DNA of 64,000 nt from an uncultured Acetatifactor sp. (GTDB lineage: Bacteria; Bacillota; Clostridia; Lachnospirales; Lachnospiraceae). Shown piece after piece: positions 36,651-46,257 of this stretch (within the stretch, counting starts at the first letter, position 1; each line of letters starts with the position of its first letter). Under the pieces are notes generated by a model. The model was not told the DNA's origin, made no database searches, and saw only the letters and a list, made by a program, of their open reading frames with translations. The stretch spans positions 47,553 through 111,552 of the forward strand of contig CAJTZD010000008.1 in assembly GCA_910584235.1 (NCBI GenBank), given 5' to 3'. A program made the position numbers and the translations under genes.

Positions 36651-38735
36651 TCATCCAATGGTATCCAGATTCTGCACGTATTTCGCATTTTCTTCGATAA
36701 ATTCTTTCCGTGGCTCCACCTTATCCCCCATCAGAGTGGTAAAGGTAAGATCAAGCTCTGATTCCATCTCTTCGTCATAATTTACCCGCAGCAGGATCCT
36801 CCTGGCGGGATCCATGGTGGTCTCCCAAAGCTGCTCCGCGTCCATCTCTCCCAGTCCCTTATAGCGTTGAATCTTGTTGTTCTGGTCTCTCCCTACCTCC
36901 AGCAAAATCTTATCCAGTTCTTCGTCACTGTAGGCATACCATATCTTCTTGTTCTTCTCCAGCTTGTACAGAGGCGGCTTGGCAAGATACACATGTCCCT
37001 CTTTGATCAAAGCCGGCATAAAGCGATAGATAAAGGTCAGAAGCAAGGTACAGATATGAGCGCCGTCCACATCGGCATCCGCCATCAGGATGATTTTGTC
37101 ATAGCGAAGCTTCGAGATATCGAAATCATCATGAATCCCCGTGCCGAAAGCCGTTATCATGGCCCGTATTTCCGCGTTGGCGTATATTTTGTCCAGTCTG
37201 GCCTTTTCCACATTGAGAATCTTTCCCCTCAGAGGCAAAATGGCCTGCGTGGCCCTGGCCCTGGCAGTCTTTGCGCTGCCCCCTGCGGAATCTCCCTCCA
37301 CGATATAGATTTCGCAGTTCTTGGGATCCTTGTCGGAACAATCCGCCAGCTTTCCGGGCAGGGCCATGCCGTCCAAAGCCGTCTTTCTCCTTGTCAGATC
37401 CCTTGCCTTTCTGGCCGCCTCCCTGGCCCTCTGTGCCAGAATGGATTTCTCACAGATGGTCTTTGCAACCGATGGATTCAGCTCCAGGAAATAGGTCAGC
37501 TGTTCGCTGACGATACTGTCCACAGCCCCTCTTGCCTCGCTGTTTCCCAGCTTCTGCTTGGTCTGTCCCTCGAACTGGGGATCCTCTATCTTTACGCTGA
37601 TAATGGCGGTAAGCCCCTCCCTGATATCCTCTCCTGACAGATTGGGCTCGCTGTCTTTCAACAACTTCGCATTTCTGGCATAATCATTGAAAGTCTTTGT
37701 CAGGGAATTGCGGAACCCCTGTAAATGGGTACCTCCCTCAGGGGTATTGATATTGTTTACAAAACTGAATACACTCTCGTTAAAAGAATCATTGTGCTGG
37801 AAAGACACTTCCACATACACATTGTTCTTCTGTCCCTCAAAATAAAGGATATTCTCATACAGAGGAGCCTTATTCTTGTTCAGGTAGGACACGAACTCCT
37901 TGATGCCGCCCTCATAGCAGAACTCCGCGTATCTCTTTTTCTTCTTTTTCTCCGTAATCTGTACGCTGACTGCACTTTCTTCCCCCGCAGCCTCTTCCTC
38001 CCTGTCTGCCTCGGCCCGGCGCAGCAGTTCGTTGATCTGACTGTTCTCATGACCGGCGATTTCCTCATCCTCTTTCCTCTCATCCCTGAGAATGATCCGC
38101 AGCCCCTTAGTCAGGAAAGCCATCTCCCGCAGCCTGATCTTCAGGGTATCGAAATCAAATTCCGTGGTCTCTGTAAAAATGGTATCATCCGGCCTGAACG
38201 TAATCTTCGATCCCGTCTTTTCTTTCTCGCAGACACCGATTTCCTTTAAGGGATAACACACTTTTCCCCTCTCATAGCGCTGCTTATATATTTTTCCGTC
38301 CTGGCAGATTTCCACCTCCAGCCATTCCGAAAGGGCATTTACCACGGAAGCGCCCACGCCGTGGAGGCCGCCTGACACCTTATATCCCCCGCCGCCGAAC
38401 TTTCCGCCGGCATGGAGAATCGTAAATACCACCTCCACTGCCGGGATTCCCGCCTTGTGGTTGATGCCTACCGGAATGCCACGGCCATTGTCAATGACAG
38501 TCACGGAATTGTCCTCATGGATGATGACTTCTATGGTATCGCATACGCCGGCCAAAGCTTCGTCCACCGCATTGTCCACGATCTCGTATACCAGATGGTG
38601 CAGGCCTCTGCTGGATGTGGTGCCGATGTACATGCCCGGACGCTTTCTGACAGCCTCAAGACCCTCTAAAATCTGAATCTGATCCGCGCCGTATTCATGC
38701 TCTACCGCTGTGTTGCTTATGATTTCTTCACTCAT
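36651..38735 (-). CDS. gyrB: DNA gyrase subunit B
   Basis: A 694-residue ATPase subunit. The GHKL site appears as EIVDNAVDEA and DNGRGIPV, with GGLHGVGASVVNAL. The TOPRIM domain has EGDSAGGSAK, PLRGKILNVEK and DADVDGAHI. It is somewhat longer than usual because a charged insert (RRAEADREEEAAGEE, then KKKKKR) lies near residues 240-275 at the GHKL/transducer border. It is in the recF-gyrB-gyrA operon. Confidence 0.97.
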   Translation of the reverse strand: MSEEIISNTAVEHEYGADQIQILEGLEAVRKRPGMYIGTTSSRGLHHLVYEIVDNAVDEALAGVCDTIEVIIHEDNSVTVIDNGRGIPVGINHKAGIPAVEVVFTILHAGGKFGGGGYKVSGGLHGVGASVVNALSEWLEVEICQDGKIYKQRYERGKVCYPLKEIGVCEKEKTGSKITFRPDDTIFTETTEFDFDTLKIRLREMAFLTKGLRIILRDERKEDEEIAGHENSQINELLRRAEADREEEAAGEESAVSVQITEKKKKKRYAEFCYEGGIKEFVSYLNKNKAPLYENILYFEGQKNNVYVEVSFQHNDSFNESVFSFVNNINTPEGGTHLQGFRNSLTKTFNDYARNAKLLKDSEPNLSGEDIREGLTAIISVKIEDPQFEGQTKQKLGNSEARGAVDSIVSEQLTYFLELNPSVAKTICEKSILAQRAREAARKARDLTRRKTALDGMALPGKLADCSDKDPKNCEIYIVEGDSAGGSAKTARARATQAILPLRGKILNVEKARLDKIYANAEIRAMITAFGTGIHDDFDISKLRYDKIILMADADVDGAHICTLLLTFIYRFMPALIKEGHVYLAKPPLYKLEKNKKIWYAYSDEELDKILLEVGRDQNNKIQRYKGLGEMDAEQLWETTMDPARRILLRVNYDEEMESELDLTFTTLMGDKVEPRKEFIEENAKYVQNLDTIG

Positions 38736-38783
38736 ATATGCCCGTTCCTCTCTCCAAATTCACCGCCTGACAGTCTCTGCTTC

Positions 38784-39875
38784 CTATGCATTGCTCATGC
38801 AGACCACTGTCCCCTCGGATACCTTTAGGACCTTATTTATCTCAAACCTGTGATTTACAAATTCCTCCAGACCCGTACAGGTGATAATGGTCTGGATGTC
38901 TCCAATGCTGTTCAATAGATAATTCTGCCTGTTGGAATCCAGTTCGGACAGCACATCGTCCAGCAGAAGAACCGGCGTATCTTTTGTAATTCTCTTCACA
39001 AGCTCTATCTCCGCCAGCTTTAAAGACAATGCCGCAGTACGCTGCTGCCCCTGGGAACCGTATCTCCTGATATCAATATCCCCCACCGCAAAGGAGAAAT
39101 CATCCCTGTGGGGACCTACCGATGTCATCTTCGCCCTGATATCCCTCTCCTGATTTGCCCTGAGCTTCTCCTCGAAATCCTCCATGGACACATCCGGTTC
39201 ATAATGAATCACAAGCTCTTCCCTGTCCCCGGAGAGTTTTTTATGAATTCCGTATATAATCTCATTGAGCTGTTCCCCGAAAAGCTTCCTGCGTTCTATG
39301 ATCTTGCTCCCGAAAGATGCCAGCTGCATATCCCAGACGCCAAGGGTCTCCCTTAAATCCGGGCTCATATACATATCTTTCAAAAGCTTGTTTCGCTGAT
39401 TGATTATCCTGTTGTAATTATTCAGATTGTGCAGATAAAAGCTGTCCAGCTGGCAAAGCTCCATATCCACAAATCTTCTTCTCTCCGAGGGACCGTTTTT
39501 GATAATACCCAAATCCTCCGGAGAGAAAAAGACCACATTGCACAGCCCCAGTAAATCCGCCGCTTTCTTGATCTTCTGCCCGTCGATGGCAATGCCCTTG
39601 GATTTACTCTTCCTAAGGTGCATGTCCACCCTGGTCTCTATTCCCTCTTTTTCCAGATAGGTGCGGATATGGGCCTCTTCTTTGCCAAAACCTACGATTT
39701 CCCTGTCCTTTGCCCCTCTGTGAGATTTTGTGGTGGCCGATACAAAGATTGCCTCCAGGATATTGGTCTTGCCCTGGGCATTGTCTCCGTACAGGATATT
39801 GGTGCCCTTGTCGAACTGCAGGGAAAGACAGTCATAATTTCTGTAATCTGCCAGTTCTATCGATTTTATTATCAT
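38784..39875 (-). CDS. recF: DNA replication and repair protein RecF
   Basis: A 363-residue SMC-like ATPase that loads RecA at gaps. Walker A GDNAQGKTN is near residue 33, the signature SQGQQRTAALSLKLAE near 280 and Walker B LLLDDVLSELD near 308. It lies 13 bases after the S4 protein gene, as in other Firmicutes. Confidence 0.96.
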   Translation of the reverse strand: MIIKSIELADYRNYDCLSLQFDKGTNILYGDNAQGKTNILEAIFVSATTKSHRGAKDREIVGFGKEEAHIRTYLEKEGIETRVDMHLRKSKSKGIAIDGQKIKKAADLLGLCNVVFFSPEDLGIIKNGPSERRRFVDMELCQLDSFYLHNLNNYNRIINQRNKLLKDMYMSPDLRETLGVWDMQLASFGSKIIERRKLFGEQLNEIIYGIHKKLSGDREELVIHYEPDVSMEDFEEKLRANQERDIRAKMTSVGPHRDDFSFAVGDIDIRRYGSQGQQRTAALSLKLAEIELVKRITKDTPVLLLDDVLSELDSNRQNYLLNSIGDIQTIITCTGLEEFVNHRFEINKVLKVSEGTVVCMSNA

Positions 39876-39888
39876 CTCTGTTTTGTCT

Positions 39889-40098
39889 CTACGCTTCTAT
39901 TTTGACGGTTTTACCGTTGTATTCCACCAGATCTCCGGCCACCAGCTTTTTACCCCTTCTGGTATCTGCCTCGCCGTTTACCCTGACCAGTCCATCCTGG
40001 ATCACGGCCTTTGCCTCTCCGCCGGAATCCACCAGATTGGCAGCTTTCAGCGCCTGCCCAAGCTTAATATAATCCTCTTTCAAATGAATAACTTCCAT
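39889..40098 (-). CDS. yaaA: S4-domain RNA-binding protein (YaaA/RlbA type)
   Basis: A 69-residue protein that is almost entirely one S4 domain (IKLGQALKAANLVDSGGEAK, then GLVRVNGEADTRRGKKL). It sits between dnaN and recF as in Bacillus and Clostridia and is thought to bind ribosomal RNA. Confidence 0.9.
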   Translation of the reverse strand: MEVIHLKEDYIKLGQALKAANLVDSGGEAKAVIQDGLVRVNGEADTRRGKKLVAGDLVEYNGKTVKIEA

Positions 40099-40138
40099 AT
40101 TCGTCTCCCTATCCGCAGTTCTGCCTTGCCGTTACACA

Positions 40139-41254
40139 TTAACGGGAATAATTTGCCACCAGGCTCACAGGAAGAATCAGGTAGATATAACTCTCCTCCT
40201 CATTCTTAATAAAGCACGGAGCCTTTGGATTCACCATGTAAAGATCTACTTCCTCGTCGTCAATAACCCGCAGCGCATCGATGAGAAACTTCGGATTGAA
40301 CCCGATCATCAGGTCCCGGCCCTGCTTCTCAATGTCGATATCCTCTTTCATGCTTCCCAGTGCGGAATCGATCTTAAGCTCCATTCCGCCGTCCGTGATA
40401 TTGATGACAATAGGCTTGCGGTCCCCCTCCTTGGTAAGCAGAGTGGCCCTGTCGATACAACTTAAAAGTTCTTTCTTGTTCACTTTTACTTTGGTCTCAT
40501 AATCGCCGGAAAGCATCCTGTCAATGCTGAAATACTCTCCCTCTATCAGCCTGGATACCACCACCGTATTGTCGAACTCGAACACTACATGTTTCTCCGT
40601 AAAGTACACTGTCAGATCGCTGTCCGCGCCCCCCGGCAGGATCTTGCTCACTTCATTCAGGGTCTTCCCGGGAACGATTACCTTTTTGTGTTCATAAATC
40701 TCGCGAAGCTGCATCTTCCGGATAGAGATACGATGTCCGTCAGAGGATACAATCTTTAATTCATCGCCGTTGATTTCAAATAATTCTCCGGTCATCAGCT
40801 TATTATTGTCATTATCCGAGATGGAGAAGATGGTCTGCCTGACCATTTCCTTTAAAGTAAACTGGCTTAAAAGAATGCTTTCTTCCTTTTCCACCACAGG
40901 CAGATAGGAGAAATCCTCCCCGGATTTTCCTACGATAGTGAATTTAGCCTTTTCGCAGGTAATCAGGGTCTTATAGGAAGCGTCTGTGTCGATGGTGATA
41001 AAGCTGTCAGGAAGCTTTCTGACAATCTCCAGGAAAATCTTCGCATCCAGGGCAATGACGCCGCTTTCCACGATATCTCCCTCTATGACTGTCTCAATAC
41101 CCATATCCATATCATTGGCAGTCAGAGTGATTATTCCATTGGAAGCGTCGATCAGGATACATTCAAGAATGGACATAGTAGTTTTGTTTGGAACAGCTCT
41201 TGACACAATCTGTACGCCGTTTAGCAGATTTGATTTGGAACAGATTAATTTCAT
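40139..41254 (-). CDS. dnaN: DNA polymerase III beta subunit (sliding clamp)
   Basis: A 371-residue clamp with three repeated domains. Family segments include the start MKLICSKSNLLNGVQIVSRAVP, KFTIVGKSGEDFSYLP and the C-terminal YLILPVSL (usually LPVR-like). GGAG lies 9 bases before the ATG. It is separated from dnaA by about 260 bases carrying DnaA-box-like sites. Confidence 0.96.
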   Translation of the reverse strand: MKLICSKSNLLNGVQIVSRAVPNKTTMSILECILIDASNGIITLTANDMDMGIETVIEGDIVESGVIALDAKIFLEIVRKLPDSFITIDTDASYKTLITCEKAKFTIVGKSGEDFSYLPVVEKEESILLSQFTLKEMVRQTIFSISDNDNNKLMTGELFEINGDELKIVSSDGHRISIRKMQLREIYEHKKVIVPGKTLNEVSKILPGGADSDLTVYFTEKHVVFEFDNTVVVSRLIEGEYFSIDRMLSGDYETKVKVNKKELLSCIDRATLLTKEGDRKPIVINITDGGMELKIDSALGSMKEDIDIEKQGRDLMIGFNPKFLIDALRVIDDEEVDLYMVNPKAPCFIKNEEESYIYLILPVSLVANYSR

Positions 41255-41518
41255 ATGGATAACTCCTTTCAGCGGCTCTGTGTAATTAATATATAAAAGA
41301 AATTCTTAATCTCCTTAGTAAAGGCTGTCTATAAGTGCATAACCCTATCTATTATACTATTTTTCAGGGAAAAATGGAATGGATAACTTGTGATTATTTT
41401 CAGAATAACCCAGGAAAAACCATTCACTTATTCACAGCCTGTCCGTTTCCCCCTGAAGTTCAAAAAATGTATCAACATTCCGTTCACAGGGATGTGTGTC
41501 TAACTATGTGGATAGCTT
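41255..41518. other. dnaA-dnaN intergenic region with DnaA-box-like sites
   Basis: No gene is present. TTATTCACA (41428-41436) and TGTGGATAG (41507-41515) are one-mismatch DnaA boxes. In many Firmicutes a second box cluster lies here and forms a bipartite origin. The dnaN ribosome-binding site is at the left end. Confidence 0.55.
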
Positions 41519-42850
41519 TTAAGAGGGGTTAATCTTTTTGATAATGATATCCACCTTGTTCTTAAGCTCTTCGTTTACGGCCATCTCGCCGGTGATCTTT
41601 TTCACTCCGTGCATCACAGTGGTATGATCCTTTTTCCCAAGGAGCTTTCCGATATCCACATAGGAGGTTTCCGTCAGTTCCCTGCACAGGTACATGACGA
41701 TCTGCCTGGGCAGCACAAACTCGGAATTTCTCTTTTTGGACATGATATCCTCAGGCTTCACGCCGAAATGTTCGGACACAATATTAATGATCAGTGTAGG
41801 CGTGATTTCCCTGGACTTGTCCGGATAAATGATATCCTTTAAGGCCTCTTCCGCAAGTTCTAAGGTCACGTCCACTTTGTTCAGCTTTCCGGCCGCCACG
41901 ATTTTATTGAAAGCCCCCTCCAGTTCCCTGATATTGGACTTGATATTGGTGGCAATATATTTGATGATCTCATCGTTAATCTTCCGGCTGCAGGTTTCCG
42001 CATTCTTTCTCAGGATTGCCATCCTGGTCTCATAGTCCGGAGGCTGGATGTCGGCGATCAGTCCCCACTCAAAGCGGGAACGGAAGCGCTCGTCCAAAGT
42101 CTCAATCTCCTTGGGAGGCTTGTCCGAGGAGAGAATGATTTGTTTTCTGGCAGAGTGCAGTACATTGAATGTGTGGAAAAATTCTTCCTGGGTACTTTCC
42201 TTACCGATGATAAACTGTACATCGTCTATCATCAGTACATCCACTGTCCGGTACTTTTCCCGAAGCTTTGTCATGGAGGCCGCGTTACCGCTTCGGATGG
42301 ACTCAATGACTTCGTTGGTGAATTCCTCACTGGTCGCATAGAGCACTTTCATGTCAGGATTCTGCTCTAAGATAAAATGACCGATGGAATGCATCAGGTG
42401 AGTCTTGCCCAGCCCGGGACCGCCGTAGAGATAGAGGGGATTGTAAGTGTCCCCCGGGGACTCCGCGGCTGCAAGAGAGGCGGAGTGGGCGAATTTATTA
42501 CTGCTGCCTACAACGAAAGTATCGAATTTGTATTTCGGGTTCAGATGGGCCTGCTCGTATTTTGAGCTGTTTTCCTCCAGGGCTTTCACATCGTTCTCCA
42601 ACACGAACTTTACATTATAATAATGATTGAACATTTCCGTGATGGTCACCTGAAAAAAGCTCGTATATCTGGAGGAGATGTAATTGAACATATGGGACTG
42701 TTCGGCCGGAATGACGATATGAACCACGTCATTGATTACATTTAGATATTTGAGGGGCTCCACCCATGTCTTATAGGATATGTCAGTGAGCTCATATTCT
42801 CTTTTAATACTTTCCATAATGGCAGTCCAATTGCCTTTGATATCATCCAT
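41519..42850 (-). CDS. dnaA: Chromosomal replication initiator DnaA
   Basis: A 443-residue AAA+ initiator with the four usual parts: helical domain I (about 1-80), a short linker, the ATPase with YGGPGLGKTHLMHSIG near residue 145 and DVLMIDDVQF near 205, and domain IV with the DNA-binding signature KKDHTTVMHGVKKI near 415. Its location between dnaN and rpmH is canonical and marks the origin. Confidence 0.98.
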   Translation of the reverse strand: MDDIKGNWTAIMESIKREYELTDISYKTWVEPLKYLNVINDVVHIVIPAEQSHMFNYISSRYTSFFQVTITEMFNHYYNVKFVLENDVKALEENSSKYEQAHLNPKYKFDTFVVGSSNKFAHSASLAAAESPGDTYNPLYLYGGPGLGKTHLMHSIGHFILEQNPDMKVLYATSEEFTNEVIESIRSGNAASMTKLREKYRTVDVLMIDDVQFIIGKESTQEEFFHTFNVLHSARKQIILSSDKPPKEIETLDERFRSRFEWGLIADIQPPDYETRMAILRKNAETCSRKINDEIIKYIATNIKSNIRELEGAFNKIVAAGKLNKVDVTLELAEEALKDIIYPDKSREITPTLIINIVSEHFGVKPEDIMSKKRNSEFVLPRQIVMYLCRELTETSYVDIGKLLGKKDHTTVMHGVKKITGEMAVNEELKNKVDIIIKKINPS

Positions 42851-42906
42851 CTTTCAAATAAACCTGTGCCTTTCTTAAGAATTCCTCTGAATCTCCGCAT
42901 TTTATC

Positions 42907-42935
42907 ATTGTAATATAGATTCCGTAATATTTCAA
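42907..42935 (-). promoter_or_regulatory. dnaA: Predicted dnaA promoter
   Basis: On the minus strand TTGAAA (42935-42930) and TACAAT (42912-42907) are spaced by 17 bases and lie about 60 bases upstream of dnaA. DnaA boxes just upstream would allow autoregulation. Confidence 0.65.
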
Positions 42936-43260
42936 ATGTTAGTTTTGAACATACCCATGGAAAAAGTTATCCACATACTGTGAATAACTATGTTCATAAA
43001 CAATTTGTCCGGATAGAAATGTGGATAGAAATGTGAATAAGTGTATAACTTTTTGTGTGCCGTGAAGCAAGAGGTTTTCTTGCTTTAAAAAAGTTATACA
43101 GGAGGGATTACACAGAATTAAGACATGCTTTTTGGAATTGTCCACATGTTATCAACAGTCTGTGGATAAGCAATCATGGTTGTTTTTATGTGGATATCTA
43201 TGTGTATAACCACGGAAAAAATTTTTTGTCACAGAAAATAATGATTTTTACTGAATTTTC
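42936..43260. other. oriC: DnaA-box cluster and AT-rich region
   Basis: The dnaA-rpmH gap contains a perfect box TTATCCACA (42967-42975), its perfect reverse TGTGGATAA (43161-43169), and near-matches TGTGAATAA (42979-42987), TGTGGATAG (43020-43028), TGTGAATAA (43032-43040), TTATCAACA (43149-43157) and TGTGTATAA (43201-43209). A/T-rich sequence from about 43205 to 43320 is the likely unwinding element. No gene is present. Confidence 0.88.
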
Positions 43261-43261
43261 C

Positions 43262-43290
43262 TTGACATTGTCCTGATTTTTTTATACAAT
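43262..43290 (+). promoter_or_regulatory. Predicted promoter of the rpmH operon
   Basis: TTGACA (43262-43267) and TACAAT (43285-43290) are separated by 17 bases, reading right. GGAGG precedes rpmH at 43367-43371. Confidence 0.75.
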
Positions 43291-43379
43291 CAATATGCTA
43301 TTTTCCTATAATAAAAATCAAAAAATAATCAGTTGCCTTTCATAGAAAAAGGTTTATGAGGAAAAGGAGGTGGCTTTCC

Positions 43380-43514
43380 ATGAAAATGACATTTCAGCCC
43401 AAAAAGCGTTCACACGCAAAGGTTCACGGCTTCAGAGCGAGGATGAGCACTCGCAGCGGAAGAAAAGTTTTAGCGGCCAGACGTGCAAAAGGAAGAAAAA
43501 GATTGTCCGCTTAG
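43380..43514 (+). CDS. rpmH: Ribosomal protein L34
   Basis: A 44-residue, very basic protein reading MKMTFQPKKRSHAKVHGFRA, then RSGRKVLAARRAKGRKRLSA, the complete L34 pattern. AAAGGAGG lies 8 bases before the ATG. It opens the rpmH-rnpA-yidD-yidC-jag operon next to oriC. Confidence 0.96.
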   Translation: MKMTFQPKKRSHAKVHGFRARMSTRSGRKVLAARRAKGRKRLSA

Positions 43515-43556
43515 GTCACAGAAATGTGACCTTTTTCTTTGGAGGATGGCATTCCA

Positions 43557-43895
43557 ATGAAATTTTCCGAAAGTCTTAAAAGTTACAGACAATTCCAATC
43601 CGTTTACAAAAGCGGTAAATCATATGCGGACAAATATCTGGTCATGTATGTTAAGGAAAATGGCACCGAAGAAAACAGGATTGGAATCAGCGTAAGCAAA
43701 AAAGTAGGCAACAGCGTCGTGAGACACCGGGTCACGAGGCTGGTGCGGGAAAGTTACCGACTGCGTGAAGCAATGTTCAATAGTGGTTTGGACATTGTGG
43801 TCGTGGCAAGGAAAACGGCAGCTTCGGTGGGTTATTCTCAGATAGAGGAGGCGCTGCTTCACCTTGCAAAGCTTCATCGTATCATAAGGGTATAA
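43557..43895 (+). CDS. rnpA: Ribonuclease P protein component
   Basis: A 112-residue basic protein. The RNR box region reads NRIGISVSKKVGNSVVRHRVTRL near residues 40-62 and is preceded by the YKSGKSY substrate-contact segment. The ATG at 43557 has GGAGG 11 bases upstream; an earlier in-frame TTG contains that site and is unlikely. It binds RNase P RNA for tRNA 5' processing. Confidence 0.95.
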   Translation: MKFSESLKSYRQFQSVYKSGKSYADKYLVMYVKENGTEENRIGISVSKKVGNSVVRHRVTRLVRESYRLREAMFNSGLDIVVVARKTAASVGYSQIEEALLHLAKLHRIIRV

Positions 43896-43903
43896 AGATA
43901 TCT

Positions 43904-44113
43904 ATGAAAAAAATTTTGATTGCCGGTATTCGGTTTTACCAAAAATTCCTGTCTCCCATGAAAAGGACGAGATGTCCCTATATCCCTACCTGTTCCCAAT
44001 ATGGATTAGAGGCAATAGAAAAATATGGTGCGGTCAAGGGAAGCCTGTTAGCGCTCTGGAGGATATTGCGCTGTAACCCTTTTTCAAAAGGAGGCTTTGA
44101 TCCTGTCCCGTAA
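43904..44113 (+). CDS. yidD: Membrane protein insertion efficiency factor YidD
   Basis: A 69-residue protein with the family's three-cysteine pattern: MKRTRCPYIPTCSQYGLEAI, then LRCNPFSKGGFDPVP at the C-terminus. It starts 8 bases after rnpA and precedes yidC, its functional partner. Confidence 0.95.
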   Translation: MKKILIAGIRFYQKFLSPMKRTRCPYIPTCSQYGLEAIEKYGAVKGSLLALWRILRCNPFSKGGFDPVP

Positions 44114-44145
44114 CCGGCATAACCTGACTGAGAGGATACGAATCC

Positions 44146-45489
44146 ATGAATTTTATTTTATTGACACAGAGCACCACCCCCGTTATAGGACAGGTGGCAT
44201 GGGTGCTGGGAAAGATCATGAACGGTATTTTTTTCGTGATCGACCTGATAGGGCTTCCGAACATCGGACTTGCCATTATTCTGTTTACGATAGTGGTGAA
44301 TCTGCTGATGACGCCCCTTAACATTAAGCAGCAGAAGTTCTCTAAGCTTCAGGTGAAGATGAGTCCTGAGATCCAGGCCATCGAAGCCAAGTATAAGGGG
44401 AAATCGGATCAGAATTCCATGATGGCGAAGAATCAGGAGATTCAGATGATCTATGCCAAGTACGGTGTGTCCGCCAGCGGAAGCTGTGTGCAGCTGATTA
44501 TACAGATGCCCATTCTGTTTGCCCTGTACCAGGTTATCCAGAGAATGCCTGCCTATGTGACAAAGATAGGGGAGACTTTCAGGGTGCTGGCCGACAAGAT
44601 CATTTCTGTGGACGGCGGCGGATTCCTGCAGGATTCCGGTGTGGACACCATTGTCAGGACAGTGAGTATGTACGGACAGTCCATGACCAAGGGAGACCTT
44701 TCCAATGGCATCATTGACGTGCTGAACAGGCTGTCTTCCACGGATCTGGCTATGGTGGCGGAGCATTATGATCTGACCCAGCTGACTTATCAGGGAAAGC
44801 TGATCATCAGCAATGATGTTACCAGGGGACTCATTGACGTCTATAACAATTTCCTGGGACTGCATATGGGAGATTCTCCCAGCGATCTGATCAAAAGAGG
44901 GATGGAGGCCGGCGCATGGGGAATCGTGATAGGCGCTGTACTGATTCCGGTTCTCTCCGCGGTGACACAATGGATCAATGTAAAGCTGATGCCCCAGCAG
45001 CCTAAGAGTGACAATGAAAAGGCCAATTCCATGGCGGCTTCCATGAAGACCATGAATATGTTTATGCCTTTGATGTCCGCATGGTTCTGTTTTACATTGC
45101 CTGCAGGTATGGGACTTTACTGGGTGGCGGGAAGCGTGGTCAGAAGCATTCAGCAGGTGCTTATCAACAAGCATATTGACAAGATGGACTTTGAAGAAGT
45201 CATCAAGAAAAATTCCGCAAAGAGCGCAAAGAAACTGGAGAAGATGAAGCAGACCCAGGAGCGCATGAATGCGTATGCCACCATAAAGGGACGCAATATC
45301 CAGAGCACAGGACAGCAGAACGGAGCAAATATCAGCACAAATGCCAAACCGAATGGAAAGAGTATGGCGGACAAAGCTTCTGTAAATGCAAGCGCCGGAA
45401 GCGTAAATACCGGCAGAGCCAAGCCCGGAAGCATGCTGGAGAAAGCCAATCTGGTTAAGGACTATAATGAGAGGAACAACAAGAATTAA
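44146..45489 (+). CDS. yidC: Membrane protein insertase YidC/OxaA
   Basis: A 447-residue membrane protein. Hydrophobic segments lie near residues 12-60, 104-125, 260-285 and 315-350. The first cytoplasmic hairpin MSPEIQAIEAKYKGK is present. About 100 residues between segments two and three form an outside loop longer than in Bacillus SpoIIIJ. No lipobox cysteine is visible at the N-terminus. The C-terminal 90 residues are basic, Asn/Ser/Ala-rich and probably contact ribosomes. Confidence 0.94.
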   Translation: MNFILLTQSTTPVIGQVAWVLGKIMNGIFFVIDLIGLPNIGLAIILFTIVVNLLMTPLNIKQQKFSKLQVKMSPEIQAIEAKYKGKSDQNSMMAKNQEIQMIYAKYGVSASGSCVQLIIQMPILFALYQVIQRMPAYVTKIGETFRVLADKIISVDGGGFLQDSGVDTIVRTVSMYGQSMTKGDLSNGIIDVLNRLSSTDLAMVAEHYDLTQLTYQGKLIISNDVTRGLIDVYNNFLGLHMGDSPSDLIKRGMEAGAWGIVIGAVLIPVLSAVTQWINVKLMPQQPKSDNEKANSMAASMKTMNMFMPLMSAWFCFTLPAGMGLYWVAGSVVRSIQQVLINKHIDKMDFEEVIKKNSAKSAKKLEKMKQTQERMNAYATIKGRNIQSTGQQNGANISTNAKPNGKSMADKASVNASAGSVNTGRAKPGSMLEKANLVKDYNERNNKN

Positions 45490-45511
45490 GACTGTTTTGG
45501 AGGGGTAAGAA

Positions 45512-46159
45512 ATGGCGAAAGAACAGGAATATATCGAGGTAAGCGCTAAGACCGTGAACGAGGCTATTACGGAAGCCTGCCTGAAATTCGGCGTCACCAG
45601 TGATAAACTTGACTACGAAGTCGTAGAAGAGGGCTCCAGCGGATTCCTGGGAATCGGCTCCAAGCCCGCTGTCATTAAGGCTGCGGTAAAGGCGCAGAAG
45701 CTTACGGTGGAAGAGGTGGCGAAGAATTTCCTGAGGGATGTGTTTGAAGCCATGAATATGGAAGTTGCCGTGGATGTCAAGTATGACGAGGACGGCAGGA
45801 CCATGGATATCGACCTGGCCGGAGACGAGATGGGCGTGCTGATCGGGAAGAGAGGACAGACGCTGGATTCGCTGCAATACCTGGTATCTCTGGTGGTAAA
45901 TAAGGAGACGGAGGAGTATATCAGAGTAAAGGTTGACACTGAGGATTACAGGGCCCGGAGAAAAGAAACCCTGGAGAATCTGGCAAAGAACATTGCCTAT
46001 AAGGTAAAGAAGACCAGAAGGCCGGTTTCTTTGGAGCCTATGAATCCTTATGAGAGGAGAATCATTCATTCGGCACTTCAGGGAGATAAGTATATTTCTA
46101 CACACAGCGAAGGGGATGAGCCGTTCCGCAGAGTGGTAGTTACTTATAAGAGACAATAG
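45512..46159 (+). CDS. khpB: RNA-binding protein Jag/KhpB
   Basis: A 215-residue protein with Jag-N (residues 1-55, ending GSSGFLGIGSKPA), a KH domain with GKRGQTLDSLQYL near 112, and an R3H domain with PMNPYERRIIH near 173. It binds RNA and follows yidC, as in most Firmicutes. A terminator follows. Confidence 0.94.
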   Translation: MAKEQEYIEVSAKTVNEAITEACLKFGVTSDKLDYEVVEEGSSGFLGIGSKPAVIKAAVKAQKLTVEEVAKNFLRDVFEAMNMEVAVDVKYDEDGRTMDIDLAGDEMGVLIGKRGQTLDSLQYLVSLVVNKETEEYIRVKVDTEDYRARRKETLENLAKNIAYKVKKTRRPVSLEPMNPYERRIIHSALQGDKYISTHSEGDEPFRRVVVTYKRQ

Positions 46160-46167
46160 CAAGTTTC

Positions 46168-46204
46168 AAAAAGCCGGGTATTTGGGGATATCCGGCTTTT
46201 TTTC
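46168..46204 (+). terminator. Rho-independent terminator after khpB
   Basis: AAAAAGCCGG and CCGGCTTTTT form a strong stem that ends in a run of seven or more T. It closes the rpmH-khpB operon. Confidence 0.88.
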
Positions 46205-46257
46205 TCAAAGTTGTGTTTGAGCGGACTGTTTGTGTTTGTAAAGGGGACGACAGGGAT

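Noticed and set aside
44158..45597. 479-codon minus-strand open frame opposite yidC
   Set aside because: It is fully antisense to yidC, which is unmistakable, and its His/Cys-rich translation matches no family.
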